Of a DNA stretch of 64,000 nucleotides, positions 49,345 through 59,155 are shown in pieces (the first letter of the stretch is position 1; every line of letters begins with the position of its first letter). The DNA lies in NCBI GenBank assembly GCA_017654935.2, contig CM065693.1:17303016-17367015 (forward strand). Direction: 5' to 3'. The translations under genes were made by a program, and so were the position numbers. The notes below the pieces were generated by a model. It made no database searches and was not told the origin of the DNA. It was given only the letters and a program-made list of their open reading frames with translations. Origin of the DNA: Phymorhynchus buccinoides (lineage: Eukaryota > Mollusca > Gastropoda > Neogastropoda > Raphitomidae).

Positions 49345-49405
49345 ACACACCGAACATGTACGATACAATAGACTCACTTTGTTTTAAAAAACGACGTGAG
49401 CCAAA
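48860..49405 (-). repeat. Two CA-bearing repeat modules (inverted copy at 50934-51120)
   Basis: Each module reads (minus strand) GGCTCACGTCGTTTTTTAAAACAAAGTGAGTC, CATGTTCGGT, (GT)n, then TGCGTCCGTGGTCCAACCTTTAACC. Module 1 is 48860-49003 and module 2 is 49276-49405; between them lies an inverted copy of the 170-bp module seen twice at 51125-51525. A constant head and tail around a variable microsatellite resembles microsatellite-bearing MITEs of molluscs; family unknown. Confidence 0.65.
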
Positions 49406-49412
49406 ACGTAAA

Positions 49413-49988
49413 GTTGCAGTTGATCTTGTGGATTGCATAATCAAAGCTGATGGGTAGATGAGACATGGACAAACAAATATAGAAGTTACTGTTGATCTTG
49501 TGAATTGCATAATCAAAGCTGATGGGTAGATGAGGCATGGACAAACAAATATAGAAGTTGCTGTTGATCTTGTGGATTGCATAATCAAAGCTGATGGGTA
49601 GATGAGGCATGGACAAACAAATATAGAAGTTGCTGTTGATCTTGTTGATTGCATAATCAAAGCTGATGGGTAGATGAGACATGGACAAACAAATATAGAA
49701 GTTGCTGTTGATCTTGTGGATTGCATAATCAAAGCTGATGGGTAGATGAGGCATGGACAAACAAATATAGAAGTTGCTGTTGATCTTGTGGATTGCATAA
49801 TCAAAGCTGATGGGTAGATGAGACATGGACAAACAAATATAGAAGTTACTGTTGATCTTGTGAATTGCATAATCAAAGCTGATGGGTAGATGAGGCATGG
49901 ACAAACAAATATAGAAGTTGCTGTTGATCTTGTGGATTGCATAATCAAAGCTGATGGGTAGATGAGGCATGGACAAACAAATATCGAG
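49413..49988 (+). repeat. Satellite array, 8 units of 72 bp
   Basis: Unit starts are 49413, 49485, 49557, 49629, 49701, 49773, 49845 and 49917. Units differ at a few diagnostic sites, and units 1-3 share the variants of units 6-8, implying a higher-order 5-unit (360-bp) duplication. The paralog near 30843-30915 has one diverged unit. Because 72 is divisible by three, long frames with 24-residue repeats appear; these are not taken as genes. Confidence 0.95.
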
Positions 49989-50933
49989 CAAGTTTCCTAC
50001 TATTCGCCCTACACATGCTTGGGGATGGGGGGGGGAGGCAAGGCCCTACACATGCTTGGGGAAGGGGGGGGGGGGGGGGGGGGGTCGGAAACCCTGGAAC
50101 TCACCAAGATCTGCCCCTGTAGCCCCCTACACTCTTCGGTGTAGGCGTCAGTAGATCCTAGCTATGGAAACCTTATATCGGACAGAGTCCAATGTTAATC
50201 TGTTTGTTTGTGATCCTGCCTATTGTTGCATTAGGTGGACCCAATTCAGGCTGGTTTTTAGTGGTCTTGAATATTCATAATATCTTCAAAATGTTCCGGA
50301 ACTAGGTGCTGACGACCTTTTCTATTTGAGGACCTCTTAAATGGGTTTGTAAACAAGGTTAACTTGGCTACTGTGCCAAGAGAATGGATCTGGCTTAGTA
50401 TTATTGTTATTGACTGTTTGATTTTGTTCTATTTCAATAGATTATATGGCCCAATACTATTGGATAAATCTAAGGCTTAAATATTCTGTCTCCTAGACTG
50501 TGCTAAGTCCTGGGGTCTTTGTAACTTTTGATACTGCCCTAGCCACATTCCAGTAAATTATGCGTTCGCAATATCAATCCTTTTGTAGAAGGTTTTCGTG
50601 TTGAAGATGTGGTTGTAAATATTTCAAAATGAATGCACAGCACACAAATTCCCCACATTCTGACTGCTTTTAGTTTTACCCAGAGAGCTATGTGTTTCAA
50701 GTCATTGCCTTTCACATAGGCAGTGCTTCTTTCCAATGATTGTAGTTGGGGACAGGGAAAGACCTTACCAGCGATACACTACAAACAAAAGAAGGGATAA
50801 AAACTATATACTGGTGATGAGTTCTAGGCATGAACTAAATGCAGTTGGACCCGGGTGCTGTGAATGGTCAACCTATGGCGATATTTTTCATGCCAGAGGG
50901 CAGTCAATGCACTAGGGGCTTATCACGCGATTT

Positions 50934-50992
50934 TTGGCTCACGTCGTTTTTTAAAACAAAGTGAGTCTATAGTATCGTACATGTTCGGTTGT

Positions 50993-51091
<99 letters not shown>

Positions 51092-51120
51092 GCGTCCATG
51101 GCCCCGACCTTTAACCTTAA
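50934..51120 (+). repeat. CA/GT-bearing repeat module, inverted copy
   Basis: Reverse complement of the modules at 48860-49405, with a longer (GT)n (about 92 bp at 50999-51090). Confidence 0.7.
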
Positions 51121-51124
51121 CTCA

Positions 51125-51525
51125 AACCTTAACGTTGTCATTTTCTCTAAACATATAAGGCGTTAGAGGGTTAAAGTTAGCAGGATACTTGATTTTGACG
51201 TGAGCCTTCAAGTCACGACGATCAAAGCAGTCAGATACATTGATAAAGAACAAAATAAAGATAATCATTTGTTGCAGAGATTACTGTTGTGCAACCTTTA
51301 ACCTTGACTCAGTCACACTCTTCAAACTAAAGAAGACTCTCACTCTCCACTGAAACTTTAACGTTGTCATTTTCTCAAAAAAACATAACATGTTAGAGGG
51401 TTAAAGTTAGCAGGATACTTGATTTTGACGTGAGCCTTCAAGTCATGGCGATCAAAGCAGTCAGATACATCGGTAAGGAACAAAAGAAAGAAAATCATTT
51501 GTTGCAGAGATTACTGTAACTGTTG
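51125..51525 (+). repeat. Tandem duplication of a roughly 220-bp module
   Basis: AACGTTGTCATTTTCTC...GTTAGAGGGTTAAAGTTAGC...CATTTGTTGCAGAGATTACTGT occurs twice (from about 51130 and 51360). An inverted copy lies at about 49095-49262. Confidence 0.75.
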
Positions 51526-52431
51526 TGATGTACGAGTAGGAGATACATACTGGAAAGAAGACTCTCCATTAGATATACAAAAACGCTCTTTAAAAAGAAA
51601 CACAAGACTTCAGGTGTGTACAAATAGGTACATTTTAACGTCGTCAACAAATGGATGTACCGAGTGTGTGCGTTGGCGGCCCGGTTGTTTAGCTTTATTT
51701 GCGCCTTTGAGTAACGGTTGTTCGTGTTCATTTGCACATCATCTCTGCGCATAACTTAGCCTACCGCACTTCCGGCAACAAGGCCTAGGCCTAGAGTCCA
51801 TGCCTTACCTCATAATCAAGACGACGTACTTAACATTTAGCCCACATTCATTTCAGTCTTGAAAAAAAAAAACCGGAAAATCCAGGGTTCGTCGATTTCA
51901 CTGCCTTCGACGTACGAATCCTTTGTTAGGCCTAGACGATTGATCACCATGAGCAAAGACTGTACAGGGGAAGATAAACATGGATGAGCTTGCTGGCTGT
52001 GACCTTGACCTTTGCTTTGTGGCAGAGGGGGGGGGGAGAATTAACGAAACGAAAATAAAATATTAGGACTAATATAAAATATCTTACAGAAATGTAGATG
52101 ATGTGGAACAAGTTTTCATCACTTGAACAATCAGGGGGGGTTGGTCACAATGTTTTTTCTGAAAGCTTGGTCAATATGCTTTTCAATTTTACTTGTTTGC
52201 CAAAAATAAAAATAGGGCTCCACTGTGTTACATGCACATACATATAATTAAATTTTAAAGAAAGGGGTAGGGGTGCATAGAAATAATTTTAATTTACACA
52301 GTAAAATAAAAATTAATTCTGTTTTCAGATGCACAAGTGTCTACATAACAGTATTCTCTCTATACAGGCATGGGAATTGTCATGGGAATTCCCATGCCTG
52401 CTATAGTAATAAAAATCAGACGTGAGCCTTG
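51526..52431. other. Non-coding region, no gene recognised
   Basis: AT-rich sequence; a short palindrome around CATGGGAATTCCCATG near 52367-52402 is the only structure noticed. Confidence 0.6.
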
Positions 52432-53467
52432 CAGGCTTTGCCTCTTGTCTTACTTGGGCGTAGTGAGAGAGAGAGTGATGGTAGGACCACTCACTGTCTC
52501 TCTCTCTTTCTTTATCCCCAACTAATAATATAGAGAGGATTAGCCCCACACGAGCGTCATGCCCTCTGGTGTGAGAAAAATCGCACTAAGTCTCTCATTA
52601 CACATCCCTTAGTGAACAAAAGGTGTTACTGACGTCACATTAAAGCTCAAATTTGAGCATTACAAAACGAAAGTTGTGGCAGGAAATCTGAACAATAAAA
52701 CGTCCACACGTGCAATTAACCATACAAACATTCTGCATGTTTAAAATGAACAATTTCCTTTGTTTTAAAATTGTCTTTTATTTTACCTGTTTGAGAGTCA
52801 AGTTGATGCACTAGTTGTGCTAAGCATCGCAAATTAATCAACGTCTTTCCTGTATATGAATCGTTTGAATTCACATTTTGTACTGTTTAATTTGTGCTAA
52901 AATAGGAAGCAAATGAGGCTTCCCCCCCCACACACACACCACCACCCTCACGGATTCCTAAAGGTGGTAGTCGGTTAATAAAAGTGGACTCCCACTATTG
53001 TTAGGATTGTGATATCATAACCAATGCAATGAAACAATAAAATAAATTTTAGCAAACATTCTGAGCAACATGACATAACGGACTTGACTGACATGTGTGA
53101 CTTGTGACGTCAGGAAGTTTATATTATACCAACGAAAGTGTATTGCACAGAACAATAAGGTTATAGTCTAAAAATGTATGTTGCCAGTCTCTGCTGCACA
53201 TCCTGTTTTAGGTTATAATACATACAACCTGTCTTACGTTTGGATTATAAATCGGCTTGAATTTAAGCTAACAGTGTCTGCAAATTGACGTGAATGTGTG
53301 CTGCGATTTTTAAGCAGAGTCTACAACCTAATTAGACCTTCGTTATAATGTGTCATAAGTTTGTGCTGCTCTCTTTCTCATGACATTGACGATTAAAGGT
53401 ACTATATCAAGGCCCACTAAATAATGATCTGAACCCTCAAATCTGGTGTTTAAAAGGAAAACCGAAA
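52432..53467 (+). repeat. Rearranged copy of the TLR fragment A flank
   Basis: Equals the reverse complement of 5315-6551, then continues as 4385-4570 in direct orientation, including the junction where the arm runs into TLR sequence (TTTAAAAGGAAAACCGAAA). It thus joins the outer flank to the other arm, as inversion or exchange across the inverted repeat would produce. No gene. Confidence 0.75.
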
Positions 53468-53790
53468 ATCAGCGCTTTCGTAAGCCCCACCCCCCATAAT
53501 ACATACAAGCACAACCTTGTGCTCTTCCATTTCTTGGTTGAAAAAAAAATTGGGGGAAAAAAGGCCGGAGAAAATTCAATTATTCATGGGCCAATTATAA
53601 GTCCGAAAAATAGTATACGATAGTATAAAAAAAAAAAACCCACCACCACCACAATAGATGTTAGTAAGAAAGGGGGCAAAAAATAACAGTCAAAGAGAGT
53701 GGTGGATTAGTCTAGAGGAACTTGATAGCGCAGAACTTCCAGAACATTGGAGTATTTATACTAAAAAACACCCCCCCCCCCCCCCCCCCC

Positions 53791-53929
53791 AATATATTCT
53801 GATCGCTTCTCGGCCTTTTGGCTAAGACAGTGATTCAGGAATATAAATTTTTGTTTATACCCTGGTTGGTTTGTTCAGCCCGTCGTACATGGCGAAAGCC
53901 GATACGCGACGTTAAACTGAACTTCCATC
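53791..53929 (+). mobile_element. U2 snRNA-headed SINE-like insertion
   Basis: Within a poly-C run that is uninterrupted in the B and D flanks lies about 140 bp of foreign sequence. From 53802 it matches the first 26 nt of U2 snRNA (ATCGCTTCTCGGCCTTTTGG, then CTAAGA), then departs. An Sm-site-like AATTTTTG follows (about 53848), then a GC-richer part with CGAAAGCC, ending GACGTTAAACTGAAC. The body after nt 26 is not U2, so it is not a U2 gene. Best reading: a SINE or chimeric retrocopy with a U2-derived 5' end. Confidence 0.65.
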
Positions 53930-54004
53930 CCCCCCCCCCCCCCTCAGTATTCCTACGGTGTGTGTAGGGGGGGGGGGGTAAGATTTCAACCAAATTGAAT
54001 CAGT

Positions 54005-54128
54005 ATTGCCTCTTGGCTATAATTTATTTTTATTTTATTTTTTATGTGTGTCAAGTCAAGTCAAGTCAAAAATCATCTTTATTGAGTTGACTTGACTTGA
54101 CTTGACACACATATAGCCAAGAGACAAT
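54005..54128. repeat. Foldback in the gene E flank (pair of 20940-21044)
   Basis: Inverted repeat of the TCTTGGCTAT...GTGTCAAGTCAAG type; one arm is interrupted by about 24 bp of A/T-rich sequence after GGCTAT. Confidence 0.8.
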
Positions 54129-54280
54129 GTGTACATATGTGTGCGTGCGTTCGTTCGTGCGTGCATAATGTTTAACTGTCTGTCTGTCTGTACTTGTGTC
54201 TGCGTCTGTGAGTACCAGAAAATCCAAGCGTTTGAACTTCCTGTAACCAAAGCCTGGAACTGGTTACAGTGACCCATCAC

Positions 54281-55225
54281 CACAAAGTGGGTCTTAAGGT
54301 GAAAATGGCAGATTTTAATATATTAGCGTTTACATAATCTGCAGACACTTACCTTTCTTTTGATATATGATTTATTGCTCTACTCAAAAAAATGAGGAAG
54401 TTATGGGGTGTTAAAGAGGGTAACCCAGCAGATGGCCGTTTTGAGAAAACGGGGTTCAAAGATTTTTGACCCATCCTAGGCCTAGCACTAGTCACTGACT
54501 AGTGTAGCAGTCGCCGAGTCGGAGTCGAAGCAGGTTTTACAGTTTTGAGGTAGTCATCGTCACGGTCAGTTTCGTCGGAATCGGTTGAGTTGAAATATTT
54601 TACTAACAATGCTCCAAGTTCTCCTTGATCTGCGACTGGTAGGGTTGTAAATGACCGAGAATTGAGCAAAAAAGTCAATCTTTCGAAAGAGATCGTCTGC
54701 ATCATATCCATGTTGCTTCGAAACTGCAAGCAGCAAGTTGCTTCCCTCTCGACCAATCACGTTGCCCGTTGCCTTTCGGTAACTAGAGACAGAGTCTATC
54801 CTAACCTCTCATTGGTCGAAGTTTTCAACTCTCTCACTCTGTGTTTACGCCTATGTTTTGCAATACCATGCTTCTGATTGGTTAGATTTCAAAACGAGCA
54901 CGCGAGCAGAAGCAGGTTAAGGTCACAAGCTTTCCAGAGATATATAACATGATGGGGCCCGATCAGGGTTTCAGTTTACAGGTTTCAATCAAAAATTTAG
55001 TCTTTACAGGCGATTAAAATAGGATAATTGCCATGGGGTATGTCATTTAAAATGTGTTTTAATGCATTTACAATTTGAATTTCACTTAGTCCAATGCATG
55101 AAGTTGAAGTTTAATGGTGGCAGAATCCATTTCAAGTGAAAACTCAAAATCCATACTTTTGACCCTCTGAACCTTTTTTGGGCCTCTACCACAATCGCTG
55201 CTTGCGAGTTAAGACCCGGTTCGTG
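54281..55225. mobile_element. 945-bp insertion with 17-bp imperfect inverted ends
   Basis: Ends are CACAAAGTGGGTCTTAA (54281-54297) and, reverse-complemented, CACGAACCGGGTCTTAA (55209-55225): 14 of 17 match. The B and D flanks lack the sequence between AACTGGT and GAACACAC, so it is an insertion. Inside, on the minus strand, are a TATATA word (near 54940), three CCAAT-type boxes and a small ORF (54502-54714). Family unknown; no clear target duplication. Confidence 0.55.
54502..54714 (-). CDS. Small hypothetical ORF inside the 945-bp insertion
   Basis: About 70 codons from an ATG near 54714 (MDMMQTISFERLTFLLNS), acidic middle (STDSDETDRDDDYL), ending PTRRLLH-stop. Upstream on the same strand are CCAAT-type motifs (near 54755, 54812 and 54880) and TATATATC near 54940; about 150 bp downstream is a GTAAGT donor-like site. 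It could be the first exon of a decayed transposon gene. Not recognised. Confidence 0.3.
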
Positions 55226-55614
55226 AAAATTTATTCTGAACACACACACATACACGGGAAATGTGCCAAAATAGCCAGTCAATCTGCATTGCATTGCAGG
55301 CAGAGTCTAGCCATGTGTGTGGCCAGTTTGTGATATGTTTTTCGTCTGTTTTAAGTTTGTGCGACAACCTGTCATACACTTGTGCTAGAAATCGTCGTGA
55401 GTTTCCTTATCAATGTTTAAGTCTCGATCTCATACCAATTCTGGTTTTGTGGGTTAGCTTTTAATCACAGTGATATTTTTATTTTGAAGAGCTTGTGCAA
55501 AACTCGCCTTCCTTGCTTGTTTGCTCCGTGTTCGCTGTTATGAGCTTTGATCATAATGCTTTTTTTAAATTATTGTGTACCACTGTATTTTAAAGACTGT
55601 TTTCGTTGCCCTGG

Positions 55615-55763
55615 GACGGTATTCATGTCGAGATAGCATGAGACTTAGCATGATGCTAACTTAGAAGCTCTTCCAATGTCCTATAGGATTTAATAGGACT
55701 TTTGGAAGAGCTTCTAAGTTAGCATCATGCTAAGTCTCATACTATCTCGACATGAATACCGTC
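55615..55763. mobile_element. 149-bp palindromic MITE with TGG target duplication
   Basis: Starts GACGGTATTCATGTCGAGAT and ends with its exact reverse complement; nearly the whole length is palindromic. It is flanked by TGG on both sides (55612-55614; 55764-55766). The empty site CCCTGGTGC is intact in flanks B (about 20417) and D (about 46880), proving insertion. Confidence 0.9.
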
Positions 55764-55798
55764 TGGTGCTTTGCCCATCGAAGGTTGAAAAAATAAAC

Positions 55799-55917
55799 CG
55801 TGTGTGTGTGGTGTATGTGTGTATGCGCATGTTTGTGTTGTGTGAGTGTGATGCGTTCATGTAGGCCCTATATGAGTGTATGTATGCATGGTGGGTGTGT
55901 GGGTGTGCGCGCGTGCA

Positions 55918-55963
<46 letters not shown>

Positions 55964-56270
55964 TGTGCTGGGTGTGCGTGTTGTTTTTGTGAATATTATG
56001 CTGTTACTTCATGCTTGTGAATTGTGTGAAAATGCATACGTGCATTAGTCCTAGTAGGGGAAGACGGGGTAAAAAGCGCATGGGCGGGTAAGAAGCCCAC
56101 CCCAATTATCTCATGAAATTAAGCACATTTCAGTCTCATTTTGCCCATGAGACGAGCGTTAATGTCTAGCATTCGTCTCATGGGCAAATTTGACTGAAAT
56201 ATTCTTTATTTCATGAGATAATTGGGGTGGACTTCTTACCCGCCCATGCGCTTTTTACCCTGTCTGCCCC

Positions 56271-56337
<67 letters not shown>

Positions 56338-56510
56338 CACAGCAGTTGTTGTTGCTGATTGATATGTGTATTGTTTTTGTCTGCTGATGTTATTGGATTT
56401 TTGTTTCATGTTTTTATTCCATTTCAATTTTGTGTAAAGCGCCCTGTAGCCTACATAGTAGGATGGGCGCTATATAAATTTTCCTCATTATTATTATTAT
56501 TATTATTATC
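55799..56510. repeat. Composite insertion: (GT)n, foldback MITE, (TAG)n, SINE-like tail
   Basis: In B and D the word AAATAAACCG runs directly into AAATATCGCGCTATTTTATC; here about 710 bp intervene. Contents: GT-rich tract 55800-55962, the foldback MITE copy 3 (56056-56271), (TAG)n 56272-56336, and a SINE-like tail 56437-56480 with (ATT)n. Confidence 0.8.
56056..56271. mobile_element. Palindromic foldback MITE, copy 3
   Basis: Same family as 16811-17030: AGGGGAAGACGGGGTAAAAAGC at the left and its complement at the right. It is bordered by CTAGT/TAGT, and the right end leads straight into (TAG)n, as though the target TAG had expanded. Confidence 0.85.
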
Positions 56511-56794
56511 GCGCTATTTTATCAGTGTTTTTTTATATATATTGACAATTGTTAAGTGTGTGCTACGATCACTCGACAAGCATGCTATAGGCCTAATTCT
56601 TCATAAGTTTTTGCTACACTCTGTCTCCAGGTGATGGCGAATTGGGCCTTTTGGGGGGGGGGCCACAAAATTATGATCTAAACCTACTAACAAACCTACA
56701 AAATTTGTAAGCTTCATTCTCCAACCAGACACTCATCAAGGACTCGGGTTATTTACAAATTCAGCTTCTATCATTGTTTTCAGCTAACAAGACG

Positions 56795-58821
56795 ATGGAG
56801 AGGCCCAAGCTCCTTTATCTGGCATTAATCAGCTTTCTACTGATTTCTTTGAAAGGTGGGGAGAGTAATGAAAGAACTTGCAAGATCTTCCCAGACGACA
56901 GCCATCTTGTTGTAAATTGCAGCCATGTTGGATTGACGTCACTTCCTGATAACTGGCCTGTTGGGAATGTCACTGAGGTGGACCTGAGTCACAACGCACT
57001 GCAATCTTTGCAAGGACTGTCCTGTCCTGAGCTGCGCAGAGTCCGTCACCTGGACGTCAGCCACAACTCTCTGCACCGGGTGGACAGGGAGATGCTGACA
57101 GCACTGCTGGGTCTGGAGAGTCTGGACCTCAGTCACAACCAGCTGGCTTCCCTCCAGCCTGGCTCCTTCCTCCACCTGGCCTCTCTCAGGTCTCTGCACC
57201 TCAACGACAACCAGCTGCACAGCAACGTTTCTCGGGAATCGTTTCAAGGACTGTCTGGTCTTCAAACACTGGACTTGAGTCACAACCAGATAGACGTGCT
57301 TGTCAACGGCACGTTTTCCTCGCTGCACGAGCTGACCTGGCTCAGTGTGCAAGGTAACCGTCTGCACAAGGTGGAGAGTGCAGCGCTGGATGGACTGAGC
57401 AGTCTGCAATACCTGGACCTGTCTGAGAACTCTCTACAAATGACGTCCTCTGTCCTCCCTCCTGGTGTCTTCTCTTCCCTGTCAGCTCTGCGGGAACTTC
57501 GACTGCAGAACAATGATGGGAATGGCGATGGAGATTATCCACCTGGTGTCTTCAACGACCTGCCAGCTCTTCACTATCTGAACATTGACACGTTTTACGA
57601 GCCATACTTTGGCCAGGATTTTGCTGCATTGAAACAACTGGAGATTCTTGATGTAGGATTCAACTGCATGATCGGTCATCTCAAAAACGAATCTTTCTAT
57701 GGGCTTCGGTTTTCCTCATTGCGAGTTTTAAATATGATTCATTGCAACCGACTTACCAGAATCGAAACATGTGCTTTTTGCCATCTGCCAAACTTGAAGA
57801 CGCTAAACCTTTTGGGGGCTCATTTTCTGCATATTCACGTTGCCCTCGATGCGTTATATGGTCTTCAGAATCAAACAATGGACTTGATTGATTTTTCAAA
57901 TAACGGTAATTTTGTACCTTTCACTTATGTTCTTAGCAAAGAATCCACACGATGTTTGATAAACATCTGTGTTTCAAGTGTCCGAATGACAGACTCACAT
58001 ATACGTAGAATCGAAACTCACAGCATAGCTATCAACAACACAACTTTTTCAGAATGCATTCAACATTTGGATGTCTCCAATAACTGTCTTCAAGGCGACG
58101 TGGTTGAATTAGTGCGTATCAATCTGTTCTGCTCCCGTTTGCGAACCTTAGAAGTAAAAAATCAGAATACATTCTCAGTTGTCGATTCCAACTGTATTCT
58201 AACAGAAAGTTGCAAGCATCACACTGTACTTACATTTGACGCTGATTTCAACCTTACCATCACTGTCTCTCCAGAGTTGCGTCTGTTTAACCTGGCAGCT
58301 GTAATGAAGCACCTCAGCCCTCTTCCTTCACATATAACTTTCTCGAATGCCAACAATCTGAAGGTTTTAGACTTGTCTTACAACACTATGGCCAACTGCA
58401 GGAGCACTTTGCACGGTCTGTCTCAGTTAGAAACACTTAAGCTGGACTTTAACTACTGCTACAATATCAGCAACACCCTTCTGGACAATCTGCCCAATCT
58501 GAAATACCTCGGCATATCCAACTTCGGCGCTCCAAACAAGTTCTACGTAGATCACGGGAAACGCTTCTTTCAGCACCTGCATCGTCTGGAACAGCTGGAC
58601 CTCTCCCTGAACCGACTGCTGCGTTTTCCTGCCGACATGCTGCAGGCCCAGAGGAGTCTCACACGTCTCAAACTGTCCTCCAACCGCCTCCAGTCAGTGC
58701 CTGTGCACCTGGGTTACCAAGACAACCTGACCTCGCTGGATTTGTCCAACAACATGCTGCCGACTCTGACAGCAGAGGAGAGAGAGGCCCTGGATCTTCT
58801 GGCGGATCATCATGAGATCAG
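56795..58821 (+). CDS. TLR gene E exon 1
   Basis: 2027 nt, ATG in the context ACGATGG, donor GATCAG/GTACAT. LRR array with many LDLSHNQL-type repeats and no frame break. If intron 1 is retained the product ends 13 codons later (YINKLLSFATCQH), giving a secreted LRR protein in theory. Confidence 0.93.
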
Positions 58822-59105
58822 GTACATAAACAAACTATTGTCCTTTGCTACGTGTCAACATTAATTCATGATGCATGAGCTGACAAGATGGCTTACTTGA
58901 AATATCCTCTTTTTGCATAGGGTCAGTGAGAATGTCTGAGTGAACAATGACAAACCACTTGCTGAGCAATGTCTAGGGCTTTAAACAAGTTGTGAAAAGA
59001 ATTAGACTTAATATCCAAGGCAGAACTGACATTATAATGTGCACCTAAACCATGCTTTAATATGAAGAATTAGGTTCCTGTGATAGATCTTAAAGGTATC
59101 ATTTC

Positions 59106-59155
<50 letters not shown>

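Larger units (their letters stand above)
47900..50865. repeat. Segmental duplication, partner 29590-31870
   Basis: Same-orientation copy, about 700 bp longer because of the CA-bearing modules (48860-49405) and the 72-bp array (49413-49988). No gene seen; the dinucleotide tracts at 47928-48012 and elsewhere generate spurious frames. Confidence 0.85.
53700..56794 (+). promoter_or_regulatory. Gene E 5' flank with multiple insertions
   Basis: Homologous to the B and D flanks but about 2 kb longer. It carries the U2-headed insert (53791-53929), a foldback (54005-54128), the 945-bp element (54281-55225), the 149-bp palindrome (55615-55763) and a composite insert (about 55799-56510). TTTTCAG directly before CTAACAAGACG-ATG looks like a splice acceptor for a 5' UTR intron. 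Expression of E could therefore differ from B and D. Confidence 0.55.

Noticed and set aside
49413..49988. Regular repeats considered as a CRISPR array
   Set aside because: Units are contiguous without spacers, and the DNA is eukaryotic.
49286..49991. 205- and 220-codon frames with a 24-residue repeat
   Set aside because: The 72-bp satellite unit is a multiple of three, so frames stay open; no homology-like features and two frames are open at once.
53802..53827. Functional U2 snRNA gene
   Set aside because: Only the first 26 nt match U2; branch-recognition region and 3' stem-loops are absent.
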